Assembly (NCBI RefSeq): GCF_001652275.1 | Contig: NZ_LVZK01000001.1 | Coordinates: 744,001 to 808,000 of the forward strand | From: Peptidiphaga gingivicola | GTDB lineage: Bacteria > Actinomycetota > Actinomycetes > Actinomycetales > Actinomycetaceae | DNA: 64,000 nt | Direction: 5' to 3' | In this document: piece by piece, positions 8,270 to 18,011 of the stretch | Layout: each line of letters starts with the position of its first letter | How positions within the stretch are numbered: the stretch's first letter is position 1 | Notes under the pieces: generated by a model | What the model saw: only the letters and a program-made list of their open reading frames with translations | Told to the model about the DNA's origin: nothing | The model's database searches: none | Program-made: the position numbers and the translations under genes

Positions 8270-9141
8270 TCTCCCGTGAGCTCCTCGAAGGCCTCTTCGA
8301 GCGAGACGTCGGTGACGGATATTCCGATGATCTCCGGAAGGTCGAGCATCGCCCGGTTGAGAGCGAGGACGTCGGGTCCGGTCACGGAGACGCTGGTCTC
8401 CTCGAGCCTGCCCCCGATTGACGCCTGAGCCGCTTTCGCCGCCTCCTTCGTCGGGAATCTGCCCGTGACGGTCTGCGCCCCGAAGCTTCCGCGTATCTCG
8501 TTGGTGGGCCCGTCGGCCACGATCTTGCCGCGGTTCATGATGACGGTCCGTTCGGCGTACATCTCGGCTTCGGCCAAGTAATGCGTGGCGAAGACGATCG
8601 TCTTGCCGCGTTCGGCCTCGGCGTGCATCGAGTCCCAGAATCGGCGTCGGGCGGTCACGTCCATTCCCGTGGTCGGCTCGTCCAGGACGATCAGGCTCGG
8701 GTCAGGCAAAAGCGCCAAGGCCATGCGCACGCGCTGCTGCTCCCCGCCCGAGCACTTGCGCACGCGCCGCTTTGCGATCTCGTTCAGATTCGTCCTGTCC
8801 ATGACCTCGCGCCAGGGAAGCGGGTTGGGGAAAGTGTCGGCCACCATTCGCACAAGGTTCTCGACCGTGTGGTCGAGGAGGAGGCCGCCCGTTTGCAGCA
8901 CCGCGGAGACCCTGCCCGCCTTTATTGCGCGGCGGGGCGCAGCTCCGAAAAGGGCCACGGCGCCCGACGTCGGCTTCGACAGGCCGAGGACTATGTCCAG
9001 AGTCGTCGTCTTGCCCGCCCCGTTGGGGCCGAGAAAGGCGACGACCTCGCCCGGAGATATCGAGAGGGACACGCCGCGAACGGCTTCGACGTCGCCGAAA
9101 ACCTTGACGAGATTCTCGATGGACAGAGTAGGAGCGCTCAC
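8266..9141 (-). CDS. ABC transporter ATP-binding protein (copy 1)
   Basis: 291 residues: Walker A GPNGAGKTT near residue 40, signature CSGGEQQRVRMALALL, Walker B LIVLDEPTTGMDV and a switch His in FATHYLAEAE. A C-terminal extension of about 70 residues, typical of ABC-2 export ATPases, follows. It is highly similar to the ATPase at 12611-13582 in both core and extension. It is translationally coupled to the downstream permease. Confidence 0.92.
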   Translation of the reverse strand: MSAPTLSIENLVKVFGDVEAVRGVSLSISPGEVVAFLGPNGAGKTTTLDIVLGLSKPTSGAVALFGAAPRRAIKAGRVSAVLQTGGLLLDHTVENLVRMVADTFPNPLPWREVMDRTNLNEIAKRRVRKCSGGEQQRVRMALALLPDPSLIVLDEPTTGMDVTARRRFWDSMHAEAERGKTIVFATHYLAEAEMYAERTVIMNRGKIVADGPTNEIRGSFGAQTVTGRFPTKEAAKAAQASIGGRLEETSVSVTGPDVLALNRAMLDLPEIIGISVTDVSLEEAFEELTGE

Positions 9142-9407
9142 GATTTACTATATTAACCCTCGCCCGGCGGGTGCCGCAATTGGCTTTCAGGCTGAGTTTC
9201 GGGGATTTTGGCGTTCTTCAGCCGTTTGCCCGTCGGGCGGCCGCTCGTCGGCCGGCGGGCCGCCGGTGCGTCGCCTTTCGCCGTGGCCGGTTCCAATCCG
9301 CGGCCCGTTTCTCCGTCGTGGCCAGGGGCTCGGCGCGGCTCGTTTCCCCTGCGACTTGGCCCCTGATGACGGTCGCTGCGCCCCCGCGGCCGTCGCTGCG
9401 CCCCGTC

Positions 9408-10016
9408 TCACAGCCAGCCGTTGTCGCGGGCGATCACCACCGCCTCCGCGCGGGTGCGGGCCCCGGTTTTGTGGATCGCCGAGGAGAGGTAGTTGCGCAC
9501 GGTCCCTTGCGAGAGGAAAAGCGAGCGGGAGACGTCGGCGGTGGTCCCTCCGCCGGACGTCGCCCGAAGGACGTCCTGTTCACGCTCGGTCAGCGGGTTG
9601 CTGGAGGCGGCCAGGGACTCGGCGGCGAGGTCTGGGTCGACGACGCGCTGACCCGCCATCACTTTGCGCACGGCCGACGCGAGCGAGTCGGAAGGCGCGT
9701 CCTTGACAACGAAGCCGCTGGCCCCGGCCTCCATCGCGCGGCGCAGGTAGCCGGGCCGCCCGAAGGTCGTGACCATGAGGATCTTGACGTCCGGGTGTTC
9801 CTTGCGGATGCGGGACGCTGCCGCGATCCCGTCCATGACGGGCATCTCGACGTCGGCCAGGACGACGTCGACGTCGCCGCATGCAACCGCCTCGATCGCT
9901 TCGCGCCCGTTGCCCGCCTGCGCGACGACCTCAATGTCCTCTTCGAGATCGAGCATCATGGCGATGGCGCCGCGAACCAGAGCTTGGTCGTCCGCCACGA
10001 CTATCCGTATCGTCAT
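9408..10016 (-). CDS. LuxR/NarL-family response regulator
   Basis: 202 residues. The receiver domain has the acidic pair D9-D10, the phospho-acceptor D55 in LADVEMPVMDG, T/K switch residues (MVTTFG, VVKDA), then a LuxR-type helix-turn-helix from about 140 (LTEREQDVLRATSGGGTTADVS, GTVRNYLSSAIHKTG). It lies 84 nt downstream of the sensor kinase on the same strand and is its cognate partner. With two ABC exporters on either side, it probably controls drug or envelope-stress export, as in DesKR/LiaSR-type loci (inference). Confidence 0.93.
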   Translation of the reverse strand: MTIRIVVADDQALVRGAIAMMLDLEEDIEVVAQAGNGREAIEAVACGDVDVVLADVEMPVMDGIAAASRIRKEHPDVKILMVTTFGRPGYLRRAMEAGASGFVVKDAPSDSLASAVRKVMAGQRVVDPDLAAESLAASSNPLTEREQDVLRATSGGGTTADVSRSLFLSQGTVRNYLSSAIHKTGARTRAEAVVIARDNGWL

Positions 10017-10100
10017 GCCTCCAGTCTATTGGCTCGCGATCGGCTCTTCCCCCGGCCGGGTGCGTGGCAAACTCCCCGGCGTCAAGGCTCTCCGGCGGCG

Positions 10101-11420
10101 TCAAGGCTCCCCGGCGTCGAATCTCGCCTCCACCGCCCATCCCCGTTTGAGCCGTCCGTAGGAGAGGACGCCTCCGGCCTCCCTCACCCTCTGGTCAAGG
10201 CCTGCGAGCCCGCTTGCAGGCGCCTTCACCGCGGGTTTCGACGCGTCGTCTGGGAGGCGGACGCCGTCGTCCTCGATTCTCACCCCCGAAGCCCTCGTGG
10301 CGATGACGCACCGGGTGGCCGCCGCGTGATGGACGACGTTGGCCACCGCCTCCCGAACGACGTGGGCGAGGACGCGCTCGGCCTGCTCGCCCACCTCGAT
10401 CGGCTCGCCGCGGATCACGGGCGTGATTCCCGCTGCGCAGAGAAGCTCGCGCGCCGCCAAAATCTCCTCGTCGGGGCGCAGCCTCCTCGCGTCGCGAACG
10501 ACGGCCCGCACGTCGGCCAAGGCCTGATGCGCCAGGGCGGCCGCCTGCAACAGCTCGCGGCGCGTGCGCTCGCGCTGATCCGGCATGTCCAAAAGGCGCG
10601 CCGAAAGCTGCGTCTTCAACGCGATGGCCGTGAGCGTCTGCCCGAGGATGTCGTGCAGATCCGATCCGATGCGCTCGCGTTCGGCTTTCTGAGTCAGCTG
10701 CTCAATCTTCTTGTTCTTGATCTCGAGTTCCTTGTGGAAGGCGATGGTGCCTCCGACGGCGTAGAACGTGATCGTCAGAACGCACAGAAGGGCGAAGGAC
10801 GTGACTCCTTCTTGCAGGCTCGTCTTGCCGAGGCGGACGAGCAAAGTCGTCTGCAACGCGGCGAAAGCGAGCAATCCCGCGAGGGACAAGGTCCTCGCCC
10901 GCCCCGACGTCGTGTAGGCGATGACGGAAGAGACGAAGATGAGCAGCTGAACGTTCCCGCCGTCGGCGAAGAAGGCCGCCATGGTCTCCAGCACGATCAA
11001 GGCCGCAATCGTGCTCAAAAGACCCGGAGAGAATCCGCGCTCCGACGTTGGAATGCTGGGATAGACCAACCACACTCGAAAATAGACGATGTCGAAGGTC
11101 ACTACCAGCGTTAAGAACAGATATTTTTTGACGCCGTTTTCCGCAAGCAGCCCATGAACGATTGGAATGAGGGTGAAAAGCAGCCACACGTTCGCATACA
11201 CCATCGTCAAGCCCTTCGGATGGGTTCGCGCCCAGTCCGCGAGCTTTTTCCTTGAGGCGTTCGCATCGTTCGCCGACAACGCATTGCGGGGTTCGTTCGA
11301 GCTTCGGGGTGCGTCGGCTGCCGCTTCGCCGTCGGTCGTGCGGGTGCTCGCGTCTATGCGAGTGTCGCCGATTGCATGCGCGTCGGCTTTGCGCTTGCCG
11401 TCGACCTCCTGGGCTTCCAT
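10101..11420 (-). CDS. Sensor histidine kinase, HisKA_3 (DesK/NarX-like)
   Basis: 439 residues from the ATG at 11418-11420, chosen for the upstream RBS GGAAGGGGG. A polar N-terminal region of about 75 residues is followed by about six TM segments (residues about 80-235), then a dimerisation helix with the phospho-His in ERIGSDLHDILGQTLTA, then a HATPase domain whose N-box reads REAVANVVHHAAATR and whose G-boxes are EDDGVRLP and SGLAGLDQRV. There is no large extracellular sensor domain, so it is of the intramembrane-sensing type. It is cotranscribed with the response regulator downstream. Confidence 0.92.
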   Translation of the reverse strand: MEAQEVDGKRKADAHAIGDTRIDASTRTTDGEAAADAPRSSNEPRNALSANDANASRKKLADWARTHPKGLTMVYANVWLLFTLIPIVHGLLAENGVKKYLFLTLVVTFDIVYFRVWLVYPSIPTSERGFSPGLLSTIAALIVLETMAAFFADGGNVQLLIFVSSVIAYTTSGRARTLSLAGLLAFAALQTTLLVRLGKTSLQEGVTSFALLCVLTITFYAVGGTIAFHKELEIKNKKIEQLTQKAERERIGSDLHDILGQTLTAIALKTQLSARLLDMPDQRERTRRELLQAAALAHQALADVRAVVRDARRLRPDEEILAARELLCAAGITPVIRGEPIEVGEQAERVLAHVVREAVANVVHHAAATRCVIATRASGVRIEDDGVRLPDDASKPAVKAPASGLAGLDQRVREAGGVLSYGRLKRGWAVEARFDAGEP

Positions 11421-11769
11421 CAGTCCCCCTTCCGGGCGTCGTTTGCGTTCTTGCCGCCGCGGCGCGACGGCGAAAGGCCCGGCCCGCCCCATGCGGGCGC
11501 CTCCGAATTCTTGCGATGCCGTTCCGCTCCGACAACACTACCCGCCGCCGGCGTGCCCCCGGGCGCAAGCCATGATCGCGTCAAGGAAACTGACGGCCGC
11601 TTTCTCCGCCGGCGTGCCCCCGGGCGCAGGGCTTCACCGAGCCCGCGGCGCCGGAGGCGATTGTCACTGCCTGACCCATCGTCGCCGTATGCGTCGAAGT
11701 GGCGCCGAGATGCGTCGAAGTGGCGCCCGAGCGGGCCGCCCGCGTCCGGGGAAAACGCCGGATTGCCCC
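11421..11769. other. Intergenic region between sensor kinase and second ABC operon
   Basis: About 350 bp with no supported gene. It contains two short direct repeats: a GC-rich 23-bp unit around GGCGTGCCCCCGGGCGCA (near 11549-11567 and 11610-11629), and a tandem duplication of ATGCGTCGAAGTGGCGCC (about 11690-11726). Both genes flanking it point left, so it must hold the promoter for the kinase-regulator pair and the end of the exporter transcript. Confidence 0.5.
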
Positions 11770-12609
11770 CTATCGCGCCGTGTCCTTGCGAATCCTGCGA
11801 ATCGCGATGGCCGCGAAGAACGCCGTCCACACTGCGATGTTTACGATCCACGCCCAGTTGAACGGAGCGTCCTCGAGGGGCCATTGGCTGAAATGGAAAA
11901 GACCGTACATCGGCGTGTATGGGGCGAAGTCGCGGAAGAACTCGGGCATGTTGTCGAGCGGCACCCACACGCCCGCGAGGAACGCGAAGATCGCGCTGCC
12001 GCCGCCGATGATCGCGTATGCGGCGTCGGATCGGAAAAGATAGCCAAGGGCAAGCCCCATGTTCGCCGTGACGAGGCTGCCGAAGATGATGAGGCCGGGA
12101 ACCGCGACCCACATCGGGCCTTCCGCCTTCGCGCCGCAAAGGAATCCCACGGCCATCAAGCCGAGGAGCGACAGGAGAGCCGAGGCGAGCGCCAAAAGGA
12201 TCTTGTTGACGAGGTAGGTGGCGGACGTCGTCGGGGTGAGCGCCAGCTGCCTGCTCCACCCCGACGCGCGCTCGATTCCGACTCCGGCGGCTATGCTGGC
12301 TGCCGCCATCGTCGCGCCATAGGCGCCCATGGAAAACATGACCTGTGCCGAGACGTTGCTGTGTCCGCGCCAGGCAGAGGAGTAGCTCTGGAAGGCCCCG
12401 AACATGAAGTACATGATGACGGGCAGCAAAAGCGCGAAGCCCAGGTTCGACGGGTAGAGGACGGTGTGCCGGAACTGGTGTCGCAGGAGCGACCAGAGGC
12501 CGTGGAGAGGGCGGCGCGACGGCGCGGGGCGGGCGGCTCGAATCGGCTGGCCCGTCGTCGTCCCCGGGCGGGCCGCGCTCGCCTCTTGGCTGGGTTTCTT
12601 TGCTGACAT
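11770..12609 (-). CDS. ABC-2 type transporter permease (copy 2)
   Basis: 279 residues with about six TM segments after a polar N-terminus of about 35 residues that copy 1 lacks. It is paralogous to 7517-8269 through most of its length (for example WSLLRHQFRHTVLYPSNLGF versus WSLYRRQLSTTVFYLPILVF). It starts 1 bp after the ATPase stop. With the preceding ATPase it forms a second exporter upstream of the two-component genes. Confidence 0.87.
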   Translation of the reverse strand: MSAKKPSQEASAARPGTTTGQPIRAARPAPSRRPLHGLWSLLRHQFRHTVLYPSNLGFALLLPVIMYFMFGAFQSYSSAWRGHSNVSAQVMFSMGAYGATMAAASIAAGVGIERASGWSRQLALTPTTSATYLVNKILLALASALLSLLGLMAVGFLCGAKAEGPMWVAVPGLIIFGSLVTANMGLALGYLFRSDAAYAIIGGGSAIFAFLAGVWVPLDNMPEFFRDFAPYTPMYGLFHFSQWPLEDAPFNWAWIVNIAVWTAFFAAIAIRRIRKDTAR

Positions 12610-12610
12610 G

Positions 12611-13582
12611 TCAAGACTCCTTAGGGGAAACGGCGGCTTCGTCGCCGACGTCGGTCAGCTGCTCGAACGCTTCCTCGAGCGACTGATCGGTGATCGAAAT
12701 GGACGAGATTCCGGGGAAGGCGATGACTTCCCGTACGAGGGCGACGGTGTCCGGCCCGGAAATGGAGAGGGTATCGGCCGATCGCGACACCGTTGCGCGA
12801 CGGGCCATGTGGGCGCTCGCGGCGGAGAGGTTCTCCTGCGTGTCGAAGGTCAGCTTGATGTGCTGCGTTCCGAAATTGTGGCGTATCTGGGCGGTGCCGC
12901 CGTCGGCGACGATCTTTCCCCTGTTCATGATGATCGTCCGGGGGGCGAAGGCCTCGGCCTCGGCCAGGTAGTGGGTGGCGAAGATGATGGTCGTGCCGCC
13001 CTCGGCCTCGGCGTGCATCGCCTCCCAAAAGTGGCGGCGGGCGTTGACGTCCATGCCGGCGGTCGGCTCGTCGAGGATGATGAACTCGGGGTTGGAGAGC
13101 AAGGCCAGAGCGAATCGCACCCGCTGCTGCTCGCCGCCCGAGCACTTGCCGATCTGGCGTTTGGCGATTTCCGTGAGATTCGTGCGCTCCAAGATTTCGC
13201 CGATCGGGCGGCTCGCCGTCAGCATGCCGGAGACCATGGCGACGATTTCGTAAACCGTGTACTCGCGAAGGAGGCCGCCGCTTTGCAAAAGGGCTGACAG
13301 CCTACCGTCGTCTATGGCCTTGCGCGGATTCCCGCCGAAAACGGAGATCGACCCGGCGTCGGGCCGCGAGAGGTCGAGAACCATGTCGAGCGTCGTGGTC
13401 TTGCCCGCGCCGTTGGGGCCAAGGAGCGCCACGATCTCGCCGCGGCCGACGGTGAAAGACACGCCGTCGACCGCTCGGACCTTGCCGAAAGACTTGTGAA
13501 CGTCCTCGACGACGAGGGCGGGTTCGACGCCGGAAGCGTGATCGCGCGACGTTCGTCGCGCGGGCGATGATGCTGTACTCAT
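12611..13582 (-). CDS. ABC transporter ATP-binding protein (copy 2)
   Basis: 323 residues from the ATG at 13580-13582; upstream in-frame starts add an unlikely basic leader. Walker A GPNGAGKTT, signature CSGGEQQRVRFALALL, Walker B FIILDEPTAGMDV and the switch ATHYLAEAEAF are intact. A C-terminal domain of about 80 residues follows, as in copy 1. It is the first gene of the ATPase-permease operon and probably of the whole leftward block that includes the two-component system. Confidence 0.92.
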   Translation of the reverse strand: MSTASSPARRTSRDHASGVEPALVVEDVHKSFGKVRAVDGVSFTVGRGEIVALLGPNGAGKTTTLDMVLDLSRPDAGSISVFGGNPRKAIDDGRLSALLQSGGLLREYTVYEIVAMVSGMLTASRPIGEILERTNLTEIAKRQIGKCSGGEQQRVRFALALLSNPEFIILDEPTAGMDVNARRHFWEAMHAEAEGGTTIIFATHYLAEAEAFAPRTIIMNRGKIVADGGTAQIRHNFGTQHIKLTFDTQENLSAASAHMARRATVSRSADTLSISGPDTVALVREVIAFPGISSISITDQSLEEAFEQLTDVGDEAAVSPKES

Positions 13583-13785
13583 GCTTCTATTTTCGCGACG
13601 ATGAAATCCGCGCGAAACCATCGGCAGTCACGAGCTGCCGATGACAAGTGTCATGGGCCACTTTTTGGCTCTGCCGGGTGTAAAAGCAAGGGCGAGGCCG
13701 GACGCGGCTGCTCGCGGCGCCCGCGGTCGATCGATGCGAGGCCGAAAGGGCTTGCCGCGCAAACGCCCGACGTAGACTTGTGTTC

Positions 13786-14913
13786 ATGGAGAACACGGAG
13801 TTTCGCGTCGAGTTGGTGCGTTTGGTCGATGAGTCGTATCCCGTCGTCGTCGGAAGGGACCTCGAGGGGAGCGTCGCGGAATTCCTCGCGGACAAGCACC
13901 CCGACCGGCGGGCGGCGGTGATCACCGACTCGAACGTCGCATCCCTGGCCGCCGAGGGTTTGCTCTCTTCATTCGGCTCGAGGCCCGCAGACCTCGTCGT
14001 CTTCCCCGCCGGGGAGGCCTCGAAAACCCGCGAGGTCAAGGAACGCGTCGAGGACGAGCTCATCGCCAGAGGATTCGGGCGCGACACCGTGATCGTCGCC
14101 CTCGGAGGCGGCGTCGTCACCGACCTCGCCGGCTTCGTGGCCGCGACGTTCACTCGGGGAGTCCCTTACGTCAGCCTGACGACGACGCTGCTGGGCGCGG
14201 CGGACGCCGCGATCGGAGGGAAGACGGCGGTCGACACCCCCGCAGCCACCAATCTCATCGGCGCATTCCACCAGCCGGCCGCGGTGTTCATCGACCTCGA
14301 CAGGTGGCTCACGCTGTCCGATCGGCAGATTCGCGAGGGGCTCGGAGAGACCGTCAAGCACGCCTGCATCGCCGACGCGGTTTTCTTCGAGGCCCTCGAG
14401 GACGCGTTCGTCGAGCGGGGGCTCAGCCCCGCCGAGTTCGTCCGCGACGACGCCTTGGCCGAGCTCACGGCAAGGCGCAACTGCGAGATCAAACGCGATT
14501 TCGTGACCTCGGACGTCCACGAGGGCAACAGGCGCATGGGATTGAACCTCGGCCACACGATCGGCCGGGCGTTGGAGACTGCCGCCGGGTACACCCTCAA
14601 TCACGGCGAGTGCGTGGCGATCGGCCTGGCCCTTCAGTCTCGCCTCGGCGAGCGCCTGGGATACTGCAGCCCCTCCGACGTCGCGAGGATCGAGGCGCTC
14701 CTGAGGGCGATAGGCCTTCCCACGAAGATTCCCGAGGAAGTGCCGGTCGATCGGATCATGGAGGCCATGGCGCACGACAAGAAGGGCAAAGCCGGCGCCA
14801 TCCGCTTCGTCTTCCAGGACGGCGTCGGGCGCCTTGTCGTGCACGACGGCGGATCCTATGCTCGGCCCGTCGCGGCGGAGGATGTGCACGCCTTCCTGCA
14901 GTCGCAGGTGTAA
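13786..14913 (+). CDS. aroB: 3-dehydroquinate synthase (sugar phosphate cyclase superfamily)
   Basis: 375 residues from the ATG at 13786; a GTG 6 nt earlier is also possible. It shows the NAD-binding motif ALGGGVVTDLAGFVAATF, the substrate loop GGKTAVDTP with NLIGAFHQP, and the zinc ligands E (GLGETVKHA), H (GLNLGHTIGRALE) and H (LNHGECVAIG). It converts DAHP to 3-dehydroquinate, the second step of the shikimate pathway. GAADAAIGGKTAVD differs slightly from the usual VDSSVGGKTGVN, so it may be a divergent AroB branch; related cyclases (EEVS, DOIS) fit less well. It stands alone, without other aro genes. Confidence 0.85.
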   Translation: MENTEFRVELVRLVDESYPVVVGRDLEGSVAEFLADKHPDRRAAVITDSNVASLAAEGLLSSFGSRPADLVVFPAGEASKTREVKERVEDELIARGFGRDTVIVALGGGVVTDLAGFVAATFTRGVPYVSLTTTLLGAADAAIGGKTAVDTPAATNLIGAFHQPAAVFIDLDRWLTLSDRQIREGLGETVKHACIADAVFFEALEDAFVERGLSPAEFVRDDALAELTARRNCEIKRDFVTSDVHEGNRRMGLNLGHTIGRALETAAGYTLNHGECVAIGLALQSRLGERLGYCSPSDVARIEALLRAIGLPTKIPEEVPVDRIMEAMAHDKKGKAGAIRFVFQDGVGRLVVHDGGSYARPVAAEDVHAFLQSQV

Positions 14914-14939
14914 GAGCGGCAATCGCAGGAACGGCCGCT

Positions 14940-17900
14940 TCACCCGATCTCGACGCTGTAGGACGAGCCTTCCCCGAATTCGGGTCCGCGAGGCGCAGGG
15001 GCCGCGGCGTCGGCGGACGGGCCGTAGCCATACGCGTTCGCGGAGCCGCCGGCCTGATCGCCGCCGTCCGCTCTTCTGTCGCCCTCGTCGCCGCCGTCGA
15101 AGATCGAGCTGAAACGGGCGTAGGCGAGCGAAAGGCCGAAGCACACGAGGCCCGCCACGAGGAGGGAGACGATCCGCACGAGCGAGTTCTGGCCGGCCAT
15201 GTCCGCGATCGCGAATCGCAAGACCATGACCATGATCAGCCCGAGCCCGTAGATTCGAAGGGCCTTGCCGCGCGCAATGAAGCCGATGAGCACGCACACG
15301 ATTCCCGCGGTCAGGAAGGCGATCGTCCCAAACACGGAGGACCCGCCGGAGACCCCGCCGAAGAGGAAGAAGCCGCCGACGACGCCGATGGTCGTGTTCG
15401 CGGCGACGACGGCCGACCCGACGACGTTCCCCGCTGCGGGCCACGCCATCCAGGTCAGCGCCATGTTCAACGCCAGGAGCGTGGCGAGGAAGACGGCCTT
15501 CGCCGGAGGGCTCGCTGCGTCGCGGACGAGGAGGACTGCGAGGCACTCGTAGCAGAGCACGCCGAAGCAGATGCACACCGGAGTCAGGAGCAGCATCGTG
15601 GTGGGTTTGACGACGATCTTCGGGTTGCTCCGGTCGACGGTCTGCATCACGATCACGCGCGTGAAGGGCGGGCGTTCGCCCCGGCCCTTTCCGCAGAGAA
15701 GCTCCGTGGGCGTGAACTTGCTCGTCGGCAGGCCCGCGTAGATGAGAAGGGCGACGGCCAGGTTGACCAGTGCAATGTGGAGGACCAGCCGCCATTCGTC
15801 CTGCAATCCGGCGGCGGACGCCAGGCGCAGCAAATGCACGGGCACGGCGCCGACGACGGCGACTGCGAGCGCCCAGCTCGAGGCGATGAGGACCGGGCGG
15901 TTTGAGGCGCGGCTGCTGACGACGAGCACGACGCCTACGGTGATTGCAGCTGCGAGGAGCGAAAGGAACTCGCGCGCCGTCCCGCCGGGCCGCTGGATCT
16001 CGAAGAGAAGCAGAGTCGCGGGCATGATTACAGCGTGCTCTGCGGAACGGCGTCTGACGGTGGGAACGGCGCTCAGCGCCACGGCCCCGACCACGATGAG
16101 CTGAAGAGCGGGGTGCACGTCCCTTTCGAGCGAACTTCCGCGGACGATGAAAAGGTCGGCGACGCCCAAAGTGACCGCGGTTGCGCTCGCGCTCAGGCCC
16201 GCGTACGCGCTCGATCGCGCGTTCAGGGGAAGGAAGGAGACGACGAGGGTTGCGGCGACGACGGCGCCGAGCAAGGCGAGGAGCGCCCACGGCTCGTCGT
16301 CGTCGATCGGAAGGGGCGCGTTGCGCATGGCGGAGAAGACTTGCACGGCCGCGAGGCAGCCGGCGAACCACCCGGCGCACAGCGCGTCCGAATACACAGG
16401 CCACGCCGCGATCGCCCAGTGGGAGACCATGGCGTACACGCCCAGGGTCCAAGCCAGCGTGGCCAAAAGCGCGGCCGAGGAGGAGACGGGCGAAACGGTC
16501 GCGGCGACGACGTAGGGGGTGGCTGCAAGCCCCGCCGCCGTGACGGCCAGGGCGATGGCCGCGTATGCGGTTCGAAGCTTGTATGAGGCCTCTTTGCGCG
16601 CGACGAAGCCGCATACGAGCGTGAGGCTTGCGACGTAGAGGAAGATCGCCCAAGTGGCCTTCGGGGCTTGGGCGAGGTTGTCGTAGGCGAATGTCCTGGC
16701 CAAGATGACCGTCACTATTCCGCCGGCGCCGACGATGAGCGCAGCGAAGAACGTGCGCGCTTTGCCCGCGAGGAGAATGAGGACGATGGACCATGCGGTC
16801 AGCAGAAGTATGGCCGCCTCGGGCGGGATCGTGCCGCCAAGCAGCACGCCGCCGATGATCGCCACGAATCCGAGGCCGCCGCCCGTTCCCATGACCGTCG
16901 CGGCGGCCACCTTGTTGCTCCCCGGGCGCAGGGACAGCCAGGTGCCGACGCCGGTGAGCGCCGCCGCGACGACGCCGATGATGAGAATCTTCACGTAGTG
17001 CGGAACTGCGTTCCACAGCAAGGCGACGAGGCTTGCCGCCGCCATGAGGATGAGGAGCGAGGCTGCGAGGGACAGGAGGTAGCGGCCCAGTTGCTTTTCC
17101 CCGCCGATCCGCTTCCACAGGGACTGTTTGGCGGGCGGGGCTTCGAACGCCGGCCTCTCGATTGGCCCAGCGGGCGGGGCTTCGAACGCCGGCCTCTCGT
17201 TCCCGAAAGGCGGCGCTGCCGCCTCGCCCACGGACCCGCCGCGGTAGTTCGCCCACTTGTCGAATGGGCCGTCGACGCCCCACCCGGAGATCCCGCCTTC
17301 GGCCGGCTTGACGCGGCCTTCGCCCGTTTGGCCGGCGTCGATCGGCTCGCCGCCCGCAGCTTGAACGTCGACCGGCTCGCCGCCAGCCGTTTCAACGGCG
17401 GGCGCATCGTCTGGGAATTCGCAGCTCTCGTTGGCAGACGCCGCGGAAACGGCAGAGCCAGACGCAGCCGATGCCGATGCGGCAGAAGCCGCCGACGCCG
17501 CGGAGCCTTCGAGGTACGGATCGTGAGGAGTCTCCACGACGTAGCGAGCTGTGATCGCATCCGGCCTCGCATGGCTTCCGGGAACCGCCACGTAGGCCGT
17601 CGATTCGGGAAAGGAAAGCCCGCCGATCTTCGCATCCGCGGAAGTGCGGTCGCCCTCCCGATCTTTGCCGCCCGCCTGGTCGGCGTCGCCTGGCCGACTT
17701 GCGCCGTCTGGCAGCCTCGTGTCGCCCGGTCTGCCCGCGCCCTGTTCCGGGCCCGTGCGGTCCGCCGTCTCTTCGAAAGCTGCGGCCTCGGGAGGCGCTG
17801 TCTCAAGAGACGCCCGGTCATGGGATGCCGCGTCGTCCCGCGCCTCCGTCGGCCCGATGCCAACGAGAGGGGGAGCCGGCACAACGGCGTCCTCAATGCG

Positions 17901-18011
17901 GGCCATGCTTGAAGATATCGAGTCGAGTTTTCCGAGGAGAAGGTCGAAACGCGCGACGAGGGCCTCGATTGCGCCGTCCGCGTCTTGACCCTGCTTATGC
18001 GGTGTATCCAT
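14940..18011 (-). CDS. Large polytopic membrane protein, DUF2339-like
   Basis: 1023 residues. The N-terminus has a short predicted coiled coil (IEALVARFDLLLGKLDSIS) and about 220 residues of low-complexity acidic/Ala-rich sequence. About 20 or more TM helices follow from RYLLSLAASLLILMAAASL onward, and a short cytosolic tail ends the protein. This architecture, with a glycine-rich first TM region, fits DUF2339 membrane proteins of unknown function. A 30-bp direct repeat (17131-17160 and 17170-17199) encodes two ERPAFEAPPA units just before the membrane domain. It converges on aroB. Confidence 0.75.
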   Translation of the reverse strand: MDTPHKQGQDADGAIEALVARFDLLLGKLDSISSSMARIEDAVVPAPPLVGIGPTEARDDAASHDRASLETAPPEAAAFEETADRTGPEQGAGRPGDTRLPDGASRPGDADQAGGKDREGDRTSADAKIGGLSFPESTAYVAVPGSHARPDAITARYVVETPHDPYLEGSAASAASAASASAASGSAVSAASANESCEFPDDAPAVETAGGEPVDVQAAGGEPIDAGQTGEGRVKPAEGGISGWGVDGPFDKWANYRGGSVGEAAAPPFGNERPAFEAPPAGPIERPAFEAPPAKQSLWKRIGGEKQLGRYLLSLAASLLILMAAASLVALLWNAVPHYVKILIIGVVAAALTGVGTWLSLRPGSNKVAAATVMGTGGGLGFVAIIGGVLLGGTIPPEAAILLLTAWSIVLILLAGKARTFFAALIVGAGGIVTVILARTFAYDNLAQAPKATWAIFLYVASLTLVCGFVARKEASYKLRTAYAAIALAVTAAGLAATPYVVAATVSPVSSSAALLATLAWTLGVYAMVSHWAIAAWPVYSDALCAGWFAGCLAAVQVFSAMRNAPLPIDDDEPWALLALLGAVVAATLVVSFLPLNARSSAYAGLSASATAVTLGVADLFIVRGSSLERDVHPALQLIVVGAVALSAVPTVRRRSAEHAVIMPATLLLFEIQRPGGTAREFLSLLAAAITVGVVLVVSSRASNRPVLIASSWALAVAVVGAVPVHLLRLASAAGLQDEWRLVLHIALVNLAVALLIYAGLPTSKFTPTELLCGKGRGERPPFTRVIVMQTVDRSNPKIVVKPTTMLLLTPVCICFGVLCYECLAVLLVRDAASPPAKAVFLATLLALNMALTWMAWPAAGNVVGSAVVAANTTIGVVGGFFLFGGVSGGSSVFGTIAFLTAGIVCVLIGFIARGKALRIYGLGLIMVMVLRFAIADMAGQNSLVRIVSLLVAGLVCFGLSLAYARFSSIFDGGDEGDRRADGGDQAGGSANAYGYGPSADAAAPAPRGPEFGEGSSYSVEIG

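Noticed and set aside
13969-17283. 1104-codon open frame antisense to aroB and in another frame of the DUF2339-like gene
   Set aside because: Arg/His/Pro-rich composition typical of high-GC shadow frames. It overlaps two convincing genes and contains no domain.
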